Below, in pieces: positions 48,331-59,186 of a stretch of DNA of 64,000 nt (position 1 is the stretch's first letter; each line of letters opens with the position of its first letter). The notes beneath the pieces are model-generated. The model searched no databases, was not told the origin of the DNA, and saw only the letters and a program-made list of their open reading frames with translations. The translations under genes were made by a program, and so were the position numbers. This DNA is from Capsicum annuum (Eukaryota > Streptophyta > Magnoliopsida > Solanales > Solanaceae), in NCBI RefSeq assembly GCF_002878395.1, contig NW_025892955.1, positions 47,035 to 111,034 of the forward strand, given 5' to 3'.

Positions 48331-49660
48331 ATAAACTTTGGATACCATTTGTACCTGGTAAGAGACACATATTAGGCAATCCGAAGAAAATAAAATAAAA
48401 GAAAATAAAAATGACAACTATGAACAGTGGTTGGGAACCCTATGAGTTAGGCTACGACTTATTGTAGGAGGCTATGAATTATCTTGAGACTCATAGGGTA
48501 GATGTTCCTATGGGGATCGTGTACTAGTCGGACTATGAGTCTTCCTAATTAATCATTAGGTTAAATGATGGCTGGTCACCAGCACTCAAATAGTCTGACT
48601 AGAAACTAGGACTCAATGACCTCCCCTGCCTAGTAACTATGAGTCCACACTTACGAGTCATATGGTGAGACAACGACTCATAGTCACTATTTTCCAGCCG
48701 TGTTACCATTGTCTGTGAGTCATGTAACAGCTCATTAGTTCATCCAATGAATCGTTACAAGTCCTATAGTACTTGTAACATAGGTGCTTCAGGGTGTTCG
48801 ATTTTTGATTTCAAATTCCCTAAGGTTACTCAGACTTCCCTTTATGATTTCAACATCTACATTACACTTTAATTAATCCCCACATTCATTTTTAAGAACC
48901 AACTGGGTCTACTCCTATTTTATTCAAAATCATCCATATTTCTCAAGAATATAATTTATTAGGTTGTCACCTTATGCACAAAATCAAACAAGGAATCCAA
49001 GTGTATTTACCATAACTTTAACATCAAATTTGAATATAGAACATTAGATTGAATTACTTACATAAAACTAGAGAACAACTTGCTTAGATCCCTTACAAGT
49101 TTAGGGTATTTTCCTTAGTTCTTGAGAAGAAAACTTTTGGGAGATTTGACTTTGAATTTTGATGATGAGGGATTAATTGTGAGTGTATTTTAGGAGTTAT
49201 TGTAACAATTTTTGGAATGGATGGAGTCACACACGTTTCAAAATAGAATGTGGAGCAATTATGGGGTTTAAATATATTTTAATTTATGCAAATTAGGTTG
49301 GGTAAACCCGTTGAGTGTGCAATATCGGGCCTGTAGACTAGTAATGGTGACAAATTGTAGAAACTGTCTATAGGTCGTAGACTCCATCCATTTAGAGTGG
49401 AACCTTACCTAGTTTCTCCAATCACGATGACTTAAGGTGATGAGTCGTTGTCGCTGGAAATGACACATTCTAAGAGTCATCAACACTAGAGATCATTTAC
49501 ATGGGAGCTGTTGAGATCCAACTCCATACGACTCCTTGTGATGAGTCATAGGGTGTCCTTGTGACTCGTACGGTCCCTTGTAGGGACCTGAGAACCAAAA
49601 ATTTTGTTGGTATTTTTTTGTCATTTCCAGCCCTGCACACTGAAAAACAAGTTACCCTAT
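48331..49660 (-). other. A1 spacer between ORF2 and pol, motif-rich
   Basis: Non-coding. It carries two clusters of ACTCATAG/GAGTCATA words (about 48440-48770 and 49350-49585), the same kind as in the G-family U3 regions, although A1 is a different lineage. Confidence 0.5.
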
Positions 49661-49674
49661 AATGTAATAAGTAC

Positions 49675-50398
49675 AAATCATGGGTTGCCTCCCACGCAGC
49701 GCTTGACTAAATGTCACAGTACGACGTGGATAGGTTGGATACTCAAACTACACCAACCAGCCCATGGGTTGACTCCCATGCAACGCCTGATTTAATGTTA
49801 CAGTTGACACATTTTCCTTGTTTACTCAGACTTCACCAAGGCTCATATGAAAGCATACTTTCACCTCATCAGCATTACCCAAATAGTGCTTGACACACTG
49901 CCCATGCACCTTGAATGGGGCTTCACTATCACATTTTATCTCAATATCACCATGTGGGAACACCCTAAGCATGGTAAATTGTCCATACCACCTAGACTTC
50001 AAATTTCCAAGAAACAAGCAATTGAATTATATAGAAAGATCATATCATCGGGCTCAAACACCCTTATCTCGATCTTATTATCTTGATGCAACTTCATTTT
50101 TTCTTTGTATAGAGATGAATTCTAAAAATCTTGAAGTCAAAATTCATCCAACTAATTCACCTTGCTTATCCTAAAATTAGTTGCATCATGCCACTTAAAG
50201 TTTAACTTTTTCAATGCCTATAGTGTCTTATGCTCAAGTTCGACCAGCAAGTGGCATGCCTTGACGTACATAAGATGATATAGAGAGGAACCTATGGGGG
50301 GCTCCTAAAAACTATCTAGTAGGCGCAGAAACCATCATCTAACTTCTGTGACCAATCATAACACCCAACCTACACCTTTACCCAGAAGATTATGCGGT
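49675..50398 (-). pseudogene. A1 integrase C-terminus and pol end
   Basis: In minus order: DWSQKLDDG (about 50365), ACHLLVELEHKTL (about 50265), LKSRWYGQFTMLRVFPHGDIEI and FKVHGQCVKHYLG (50017-49826), then the pol terminus VTFSQALRGRQP (about 49719-49684). These match the C-terminal half of Athila integrase. A second diverged terminus-like copy lies at 49759-49798, a local duplication. The core between the zinc finger (59189) and this segment is missing where L5 lies. Confidence 0.75.
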
Positions 50399-50745
50399 TG
50401 TTATCAAATATAGTAATCCAAAAAAGGTTAGGATCGAATTTCAAGGGAATATGTGGAATCATGGCTCTCAACTATTAAGATCAACAGGTAAAACTATTAA
50501 AGTAAATGGTGGATTTGAGTAGCAATATTGAAAAAGTGGCAACTATTAACTTTGGTTGTAATTAGTCATAGGCGGACACTACGATTGTGTTTCCCTTGGC
50601 TTCTCAACTCCATAGGCTTATCGTGCTTTGTTGAATCAACCCAATACCTTGTATGCAGAATATGATAAGTTATATACCATTACCCATCTTTTGGACTTGC
50701 TAACAAATTTCACCCTTTACCTTTAGAGTCTCAAGATTAAGCCTT
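50399..50745 (-). repeat. L5: A1-type LTR fragment, left part
   Basis: It is collinear with the U5 side of the A1 3' LTR (about 3190-3540). Its end TTTGATAACA on the minus strand adjoins A1 integrase sequence. It is split by Tprime at GCCTT (50741-50745), and the other part is 58614-59180. Confidence 0.55.
50741..50745. repeat. left target-site duplication of Tprime (GCCTT)
   Basis: It is identical to 58614-58618 next to the other end of Tprime. Confidence 0.95.
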
Positions 50746-52278
50746 TGATAACACTCAACTTACATGTCAATTAAGTGCAAGGCAGTCGTCATCAATATAT
50801 TTACCCAACTTTAGAGTTGAGGTTGAATCCACGAGGAACAATGTGAGTGGCAATTAAATTAATTCAAAATGATAGATATAAGTTAAATTCAAACAAATGT
50901 TACAAAAAGATAAAATGGGAGGGTTGAGTTCCTACACTAATATTTCTTTTTGGGATTTTCTAGTATAAATACGGGGCTATTAATAATTAGAGTTTTAACA
51001 GTTATGCATGGATCTTGGTATTATGTGTTACTAAGGGAGTGATATATGGGCACTAATTATCAACATCACTTCAATTATTCAAATATGGGCAGGCTTGGTT
51101 ATAGGTTTTGATGTTAGCCTTTCAAAAAAACACCAAAGTTTCACCTATTGATTCTTTTGAATACCTAATAGATGTGTTCGACAATTTTTAACCACAACCT
51201 CAATCAAGGCATCCCTATTACTAGGATAATACTCATGGCATAGTCAACTTCACATTTACCATTATGTCTAAGATAGTGAAGATTTAGCAAACCACACACT
51301 TAATTGTCTATCATTGCTTTGGTCTCTACATCCCTCTTTTAAGGATGATATGGTTTCGTAAAGTTCACCCAAAACCCTTCTTTCGAAGATGGCCTTGAAC
51401 GTTTTAGAGCTTAGAGCTTTCACCCATCAAACCCATGTGGATATTTGGGGCTTTTTCTCATTAAATCCCATCTAAATAGGCATAGCAATGGTAAAACCCG
51501 TAAACATGGACTACCGAATAGATTCTATCAACAACAACCCACATATACTTTAACCTCTATTCACACATAACCCCAAGAGGGAAATTAAGCTACACATAAG
51601 ATAAATAAGCATAGATATACCCATAATCTCCATTGAATCAAAGTTGTGTAAGATCTAAGTGAATGTTACTTCAAACTTGGCTCTCCCACAATATCAACAA
51701 TGGAAGTGATCAAATCTCCTACGTAGAAAGTCTCCAATGTATTCTTCACCCAAAATTTACACAATATTTTCTTATCCAAAAATGGAGGCTACAAAGTCTA
51801 AAGAAAAAAACCTAAAAAATTAGGGAAGAAGGGATGTGATGGAATGAATGATACATGAAATTAGGGTTTGGGTCTTTTTTTCAAATTGGGATTAGCTCGT
51901 ACAATTACAATTTTGGCTTTGGGATGAATATTTCAGCCAAGCCACGGTTGCTCAAGTCTGGTTGTAATTGCGGCTACACGACCATAATTGACCACCGCGA
52001 TTGTGTTGATTGACCATTTTGACTGATCGTGACCGAAGCCAATGGACCGCGACCACGGTAACTGAGGCTGTTGCACTGCAGGTTTTCAGTTGTACTTTTT
52101 CTACCCACTTTTGATCATTTCAAGATCAAGTCCACAAATCTTAGTATTTTCAACTCCTATACCTATAAAGTATGGATATTAGTGTATTAAATCACAATTA
52201 TATCTTATCTACTCATTTGAAACAAGGTAATATACACTAAAACTGAGTATAAATGAGTGGTAAAATCACCACTCATCA
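50746..52278 (-). repeat. Tprime 3' LTR
   Basis: It begins TGATGAGTGGTGATTTTACC on the minus strand and ends GAGTGTTATCA. CG-rich cluster at about 51950-52075. The 25-bp unit that is triplicated in the 5' LTR occurs once here (about 51370). Confidence 0.95.
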
Positions 52279-52291
52279 ACACCCCCAACTT
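52279..52291 (-). other. polypurine tract of Tprime
   Basis: AAGTTGGGGGTGT on the minus strand, identical to the T tract. Confidence 0.9.
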
Positions 52292-54037
52292 AAAGTATTT
52301 GCTTGTCCTCAACTAACACTACCTTACTCAAAGAGACATAATTATTTATTCCCAAACTTTATGTCTTAAAGGTCATAGCAAATTTGATTTGAATCGCAAC
52401 CACAAGTAGCTCATTGCACAAGGGCGAAGCTAACTTTGCTACACCCCTCTTTTTTAAATATTAAAACCAAGTCTACATAGAACTTTAAAGAGCGACCAAG
52501 AAACAAAAACCAACACTCTAGAAGTGACTCCCTTTTAATGACAACTAAGCTATACTTCATTTGCGTCATTGCCATAAGGTGACAAAATCACCCACCTCAA
52601 CCTGTTTCACAAGAAAGAGAATTCTTAATATCAAGCTACAACATATGCAACAAGTAATTTTATGTGCAAAAACTATCTATCTTACAAAAGAAATCTCAAT
52701 GCAACAAATGTTGTGCCATAGGCATGCCCCTATGTTCAATCGCCACTACAAAGAAAATAAATGGTTTGAGATCTCAAAGGAATTTCTTAGCTTGTAATGT
52801 AGGTTTGGGTTAGGGTTGGATATTATTTAGAAAAAACATGGATACTCCCTTCCTAAGCATCAACATGATACTTTCCAATCTCCCTTTACGATTATTGGAC
52901 ACTCTTCTTTGTTTTCTTTTTTTTTCTCATGCCTACCATTTGCTTCCTTAGTTCTCCACTTTTATTTTATCTCTTTTCCTTAAATTTTTCATTCAATTCT
53001 ATCCTTTATTGGGTCTTTTCTTTTCTTAAAATTTATGTACATCACTTAGGCACCTTGGCATTCTACTAACACTTCGATGACTCAAACTTTCTTCCATCAA
53101 CTTTACCACCCCCAACTTAGGCTTTTAGCCTCAAGTTGCCTTTTCAAGTTCAAGGAGGGTATGGTTTAAAACAGGGATATAAATAATGGTTCACAGATTG
53201 TAATACATTTGCCAAAGAAAAGTCCAAAGTCTCAAAGTGGGTAACTAGGGATTGCAATTATTGATAGGAAGGCTTTTTAGGCTAGAGTGGGTTCCAAAAT
53301 CACAAGGATGTCCTAAGATCATTTCTCCAACCATTTACAATCAACATTATCTTTAAAATACTAATGGGGAAAGTTCTAGATAACACAAGTATACATGAAA
53401 CGCATTCAAAAAGCTCACCACACATGGCATGCAAAATTGGCCGAAGAGGTTCAATTGTCCCTCCCGTATGGAGACAAAATTGGAGTATTTATTAATATTT
53501 ACAAGTCAGCAATATGCAGAGTCGCAAAAAAAGAAGAAGATTTGTTACAAAGTCACTCACGTCCATGCTCTTGATTTTTGAAAAAATTTAGATGGTAGTT
53601 GTTTGTTTTACATTAGCATCATAGTCAATTTGCTAACTGTGGCTACAACCAAAGCCTTAGTCTCACATTTAGGCTCGATCCTGGGCAAGCTAACCATATG
53701 AATACTCAGACTTTGACAATGGTGTATAAATTGACCCCAACTTAACAAAGTATAATGCCACAGGTACTCAGGCTTCCCTTGCATTAATGATATTTAATGC
53801 TACGGGTACTCGGAATTCCCATGCACCTATGTCTCAAACCCAAACACGATGTTTTACCCTTAAGAATATCGTCACTCAATCTATTATAGGGCAAAGCTAA
53901 TCATACATTGCCAATATTAAAATAAAATTAAATCAAAAGAATACTAAAAATAGAAGAAAAATATGATAATCCACAAAACATGGGCACCATTAGAGTACCC
54001 AAAAATATAGCATCTCAAAATACAAAAAAAGCAATCT
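52292..54037 (-). other. Tprime 3' non-coding region
   Basis: It contains a PPT-like AAGTTGGGGGTGGTAAAG at 53101-53118, a purine-rich tract (about 52890-53040, element strand) and a T-rich block (about 53930-54040) homologous to the hydrophobic frame of T. There is no intact gene. Confidence 0.6.
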
Positions 54038-54500
54038 CTAGAGTGTCATATAAAACACTACCCTAACACATCCAAGCAGTAAAATATAGGGATAGGCACC
54101 CCCAACTGCAAGGTTAGCAGTGCTCCATTGCCTAGTTAGCAAGGTAAGGGTAAATGATGCTTCTTGAATCAACTTCATCATATCTGGTATACCCTGAATC
54201 GTCTTCACTATTATTGGCACCATATCCCTCAGTAGTGGCTCCATTATCACTATCGATCCTTGATGAAGCTAGATGTTTTGTATGCTTAAGAACCTTGAAG
54301 ATGCATTTTACCCCTCTCCACATCTTGGTTAAGAATTTTTCTCTCTTCTTTTCCCTCTTCAACAACCTTTCTTGTGACTCCTGGAGGTTCCTATATCATA
54401 CTGCCAAGGTTGAATATGCTCTTTTCAATTTGGTGACCCTAGCGCCTCTATAAATCCTCCTGATATATTTCAGAGTCAAACTGAGTCACATATGAATGGC
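54038..54500 (-). pseudogene. Tprime ORF2 tail
   Basis: Frames carry ARVTKLKRAYSTLAV, then LKREKKREKFLTKMWRGVKC and IFKVLKHTKHLASSRIDSD, matching the basic tail of T ORF2 (KRKKK, FKKL, GVKGIFKVLKL). The acidic end (NSEDDSGYTRYDEVDS) follows. The N-terminal plant-transposon-protein-like part is absent here. An adjacent 83-codon frame (54737-54486) is unrecognised. Confidence 0.6.
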
Positions 54501-55750
54501 GAGTAGTGGAGGATTCTCCTGGCCCTTGGGTAGTCCTGGAGCATGTTCCCTGATAGCAGAAACTCTATCAAAGAATTCGAGGAACGTCACTAGTGGTTTG
54601 TCCATAGAGATACTCCATTCTAGGTGTAGCTTAGACCTGGAGAGGTTCTTGTAACATTTGTAGTGGCTTTCCAAAAGAACGGCTCCAAATTTATCTAAGT
54701 GTCCCATTCTGTAGTTGAGGCCCTGTATGTGGGACACTTTAGACCATTTTTAATTTTTTCAAAACAGAACATATACTAGAGTAATAAGAAAAGTACATAT
54801 GGCACTGTTATAGGAGATTTTGGGGTGAAATGTAGGTGTGCATAAAGTTGGGTTTCTCCAGGCAGATGGCCTCAGGTATGAGGATCGCGAATTATTTATC
54901 GTGATTGCATTACTGCGGTCGCAGTCATCAAGACTGGGGTCACGATAGCTGAGACCACAGCCAATAGCTTTTCCAGCTGCTCAAAAGACACAAACTTAAC
55001 ACCATCTTTGTCTTCCAACTAGGTGTACAACATTATGATCAGATAAAAATAAGCCTAGATAGTAAGAATGCAGTAAAAAACTTGAAGAAATCCATGTTGG
55101 ACTCGCTTGGGAAATGAATGGACACCTATTGTACACATTAATTATAACTAGTCTAGTTTGGAATATGGGTACTCAAGACTTCCCTAAATGATATGTACTC
55201 ACCCTACAGCTTCTAACCACAATTATAATTACAAATAAGCATAGTTTTGGCATTATAACACTATTTCAAGCTCATTTCTAGCTACCCATCCTAGGTCCAC
55301 ACTAACTGTATATGTAAGGGAGTTTGAGACTACATACCAAGTGACTGATGTAAAAGGTTTGAAATGAAACGTTGGATACTCTTGAAAGGCCATAAAATTA
55401 AGAGAAATTATGTGAAAATTTGAAACTAAGGTGCATGGGTGAATAGCATTTGGATGGTCTTTTTAATCAGAGCTAACTAAGATCGCTGTCCAAGTTATGC
55501 GATCGCATTCATATGGTATCTGCAATTGTGGGGGCACAGACTGTGGTCGTGGTAACTGAGGCAAAGCATTTGGGGTTCCTGCATGTCCTGCTTAGTCCAT
55601 TTGCCAAATTCTCACATCCCTTCTTTCCAAAATTCACCAAAATACCCATAAGCAACAATACTTTATGGACTATCCATGAACACAAAGAACAACAAAAATC
55701 AAAATATACCCTAGCATACGTAAATAAAAGAATATGTGCCACTTTTTGTC
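54501..55750 (-). other. Tprime spacer with CG-rich clusters
   Basis: Mostly non-coding, with two CG-rich motif clusters at about 54885-54965 and 55485-55565. Both contain GCGGTCGCAGT/GTGGTCGTGGTAACTGAGG-type words in the same orientation as those in the LTRs. Confidence 0.6.
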
Positions 55751-55754
55751 GTGT

Positions 55755-55800
55755 GATTGGTTGCATCCCATCTAGCGCTTAGTTTAACGTCACCGCACGA
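55755..55800 (-). other. pol-terminus remnant in Tprime
   Basis: On the minus strand GTGACGTTAAACTAAGCGCT then GATGGGATGCAACC, corresponding to the end of Athila pol (A1 49684-49719). It sits directly between ORF1 and the spacer, with no other pol sequence. Confidence 0.65.
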
Positions 55801-56009
55801 AGGTTTCACTCCTTCACTTTATGTCTCCACTTAGAAAATTTGAATCCCCATCCCTACTTTCGCTCAATATACAATGAGTGGTAGAGAGATAGAAACTTCA
55901 AATCTTCCAAGATAAAACTTGGAAGAGGAGGTAAGATGGCAAGAAAGCTCCGATCTCATCATTTTAAAGACTAAAACTTTTTACCCAACTTCACATTAAT
56001 CTTGCAAAT

Positions 56010-56905
56010 TTACTCTTTGGTTAAAAGTAAGAACATTAATAATGCATTTCTTGTACTTTGGAAGTTGATCATCTTGAACTTTGATGGACGGGGATCCATG
56101 TGATCTTTTGGAATGACAAACTCCAAAATGCAAGAGTTGGACTCCACCTCCCCAAGATCCTCTATTTGGTCAAAAGGATGGATCCTCATCACTTTCTCTA
56201 TGCCAAATATTGAAGAGTGGGTTGATCGAGGTCCAACACCAACCTTTGGGTTACCTTCCTCAAAAGCATTGTCACTCTTCAATGAGCTAGAGTCATCATA
56301 GTAGGTTTGCTTTGCCTCTTCTTTTAACTCTAGTCTCATTTCCTTTATTATGAATTTTTCTTCCTCATGTGAGTCGGATGATTGGAAACTCATTGAGGAA
56401 TCTTTACTACCAAGCTCATCATCATAACTTGGGATCTCTTTATGATAACACTCATCTTGAGTAATGGGAAAGGTAGTGATAATTTCAATCTTTTCTTCAT
56501 TTCCCAATAGCTATTCCTTGACACTTGTCCATTATTTGTTCATCTATTCCATATTATCCGCCATTGTATCTTCCTAATCCAAGATGGCTAGTAAACTGAG
56601 GTCAAGCAGCTGGACTCAGTACGTTGTTCTTCTACTTTCTCATCATATGACCTAATAAAATCATAAGATAAAATAGTAATTCGATTAGTATAATAAGGGG
56701 AGGAGGTGTTTGGACACTCTTCTAAATGTCCTTGTAGAAGTCCACACATGGGGAAATCATACTCTCAATCAGATTGAGATGGTGAAATCTTTCCCTGAGA
56801 AGCATACTTACAATCTCTCCTGAAGTGTGGTCCATAAAAATACGAACATGGGGGGTCACGGTGTAACTTCCAACTATTCAATTCATATTTGTTAGAAGAT
56901 GCCAT
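56010..56905 (-). pseudogene. Tprime ORF1: knuckle-first gag-like protein remnant
   Basis: ATG at 56905 (MASSNKYELNSWKLHRD). CSYFYGPHFRRDCKYAS keeps the first and last Cys and the His of the knuckle. A second cluster MCGLLQGHLEECPN follows, as in T. The longest open part (56507-56010, 165 codons) is acidic: ITQDECYHKEIPSYDDEL, then Ser/Glu-rich sequence and a C-terminus ending LLTKE. It is the best-preserved ORF1 in the window. No capsid domain precedes the knuckles. Confidence 0.7.
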
Positions 56906-57024
56906 CAAGAAAAGTAAAAATAAAACAAAATCTACTTACAAAGAAAAATCACGAACACATATATACAAACTTGAAGTAAAACAAGTAATCTAAAACTCCA
57001 AACTAAGTTAATACGCCAAATTAT

Positions 57025-57042
57025 TCCCTAGAAATGATGTCA
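57025..57042 (-). other. PBS of Tprime (Athila type, decayed)
   Basis: TGACATCATTTCTAGGGA on the minus strand, six bases after the 5' LTR. It aligns with TGGCGCCGTTGCCGGGGA with seven differences, six of them G-to-A or C-to-T. Confidence 0.65.
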
Positions 57043-57048
57043 TTTTTT

Positions 57049-58613
57049 TATAACGCTCAACTTACACGTCAATTAAGTACAAGGCGGTCGTCGTCAATAT
57101 ATTTACCCAACTTTGGAGTCGGGGTCAAATCTACAAGGAACAATGTGAGTGGCGATTAAATTAATTTGAAATGATAGAAAAAAGTTAAATTCAAACAAAT
57201 GTTACAAAAAGATAAAATGGGGGAGGTGAGTTCCTACACTAATGTTTCTTTTTAGGATTTCTAGTATAACTTCGAGGCTACGAATAATTAGAGTTTTAAC
57301 ATTTATGCATGGATCTTGAGATTATGAGAAACTAAGGGAGTGACATGTGTGCGCTAGTTATCAATATCACTTCAATAATTCAAATATGGATAGGATTGGT
57401 TATAGGTTTTGATGTTGGCCTTTCAACAAAATACCAAACTTTCAACTATTGATTCTTTCAAATACCTAATAGGTGTGTTCGACAATTTGTAACCACAATC
57501 TCAATAAAGGGATCCCTATTTGTAGGATGACACACATGGCATAGTCAACTTCATATTCACCCTTATGTCTAATATAGTAAAGATTTAGCAAACTACATAC
57601 TTAATTTTCTATCTTTTATTTGGTCTCCACATCCTTCTTTCGAGGATGATATAGTTTCATAAAGTTCACCCAAAACCCTTCTTTCGAAGATGGCCCAAAA
57701 CCATTCTTTCAAAAATGGCCCAAAACCATTCTTTCGAAGATGGCCTTGAACTTTTTTAGAGCTTGGAGCTTTCACCCATCAAACCCATGTGGAAATTTGG
57801 AGCTTTCGCTCATAAAATCCTATCCAAATAAGCATAACAATGATAAAACCCATGAATATGAACTACCAAATAGATGCTAACAACAACAACAACCCACATA
57901 CACTTTAACCCCTATTCACACATAAACCCAAGAGGGAGATTTAGCTACACACAAGATAAATACGCATAGATATACTCATAATCTCCATTGAATCAAAGTT
58001 GTAGAAGATTTAAGTGAATGTTACTTCAAAATTGGATCTCCCACAATATTAATAATGGAAGTTGGCAAATCTTCCACTTATATAGTTTCCAATGTATTTT
58101 CACCCAAAATTTACACAATATTTTCTTCTCCAAAAATGAAAGCTACAAAGTTTTAAGCCAAGAACCTAGAAAATTGAGGAAGAAGGGATATGATAGAATG
58201 AATGATACATGAAATTAGGGTTTGGGTCTTTTTGTTCAAATTGGGATTAGCACATAAAATTATAGTTTTTCCCTTGGGCTGAACATTTCCACCAAATCGC
58301 GATCGCGCAAGTCTGGTTGTACTGCAGCTACACGACCATAATTGACCACCACGGTCGTGGTTGATTAACCATCTGGACTGACCGCGACCGTGGTAACTGA
58401 GGCTATTCCACTGCAGGTTTTTAGCTACACTTTTTTTGCTCCCTTTTGACCATTTCAAGCTCCAGTCTGCATCTCTTTGTATTTTTAACTCCTATACCTA
58501 CAAAAAATAGTTATTAGTGCATTAAATCACAATTATGTCTCGTCTACTCATTTGAAACAAGGTAATGTGCACTAAAACTAAGTGAGGATGAGTGGTAAAA
58601 TCACCACTCATCA
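57049..58613 (-). repeat. Tprime 5' LTR
   Basis: 1,565 bp. It begins TGATGAGTGGTGATTTTACC on the minus strand and ends GAGCGTTATA (CA end decayed). CG-rich cluster at about 58295-58410. It is collinear with 50746-52278 and with the T LTRs. Confidence 0.95.
57669..57743. repeat. three tandem 25-bp units in the Tprime 5' LTR
   Basis: Units at 57669-57693, 57694-57718 and 57719-57743, consensus CCCAAAACCATTCTTTCGAAGATGG written in two parts as CCCAAAACCATT and CTTTCGAAGATGG. The 3' LTR and the T LTRs have a single copy, so the expansion followed insertion of this copy. Confidence 0.95.
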
Positions 58614-59180
58614 GCCTTACTAACCCGTATCCGTGATCCCAATTAACTATTACTTTTTGAGTCTCAAGTTATTAGATGAAAGCAAACCATTTTACTTTGA
58701 TAATACCCAGTAGCATGGATCGACAGTTAAACTTCAAATTGTAGTTGTAGTCATCTTTTCCTAGTCACTACTCGTCTTTTGGAGTAAGCAACAATAATCT
58801 AGGTAAGATCCTAACATTTGCAAACGCTAAGATAAATATTAAAGTGAAGAAAATACAATGCATGCACGAGTATCGATTCATAAGAACAATAGCACTTCCC
58901 CAATTTTTTTAATACATCGGGTTGCCACGATCCTAGAGAAGGGTTTTTAATCGCTCGTGCTTGTGAAATAATCAACAACATTTATGAATGAAAGCATAAG
59001 ATGAATCACAATAATCACAACTAGAAAATCTAAAATTTTAACTGAATGATTCAGCCAAAATTAATACAAGAGAATTCCAAGAACAAGATCAAATATCGAA
59101 ATAAAAATATGTTTATAAGAGTTAAGTGTCCATAACTTCTACTAAAAACACATAAGGGGTATTTATAGTATATGAGGAAA
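58614..59180 (-). repeat. L5: A1-type LTR fragment, right part
   Basis: It opens with the GCCTT duplication. On the minus strand it has CTATAAATA (59160-59168) followed by an AT-rich leader, collinear with 3540-4051 of the A1 LTR. Sequence upstream of the TATA box (U3) is absent: A1 integrase begins within about 20 bp. L5 is therefore a truncated LTR. Confidence 0.55.
59160..59168 (-). promoter_or_regulatory. TATA box of L5
   Basis: CTATAAATA on the minus strand, identical to the A1 LTR box at 4043-4051. Confidence 0.5.
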
Positions 59181-59186
59181 CCCTAA

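Larger units (their letters stand above)
50746..58613 (-). mobile_element. Tprime: complete-ended non-autonomous Athila-like element, minus strand
   Basis: 7,868 bp with two LTRs (1,565 and 1,533 bp), TGATGAGTGG starts, PBS, polypurine tract and a perfect 5-bp duplication GCCTT. The 4.8-kb internal region holds ORF1 with an N-terminal knuckle, a pol-end remnant and an ORF2 tail. No protease, RT, RNase H or integrase motif is present. It is related to T over the LTRs, ORF1 and 3' region, but lacks the N-terminal ORF2 domain. It inserted into L5. LTRs differ by many substitutions and a triplication, so insertion is old. Confidence 0.9.

Noticed and set aside
56113..56301. Plus-strand frame opposite Tprime ORF1
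   Set aside because: Antisense shadow of the ORF1 coding sequence.
57593..57775. Protein with three similar FGPFLKEW-type repeats
   Set aside because: Produced by the 25-bp LTR triplication; the LTR is non-coding and the repeat unit is not conserved as protein in other LTRs.
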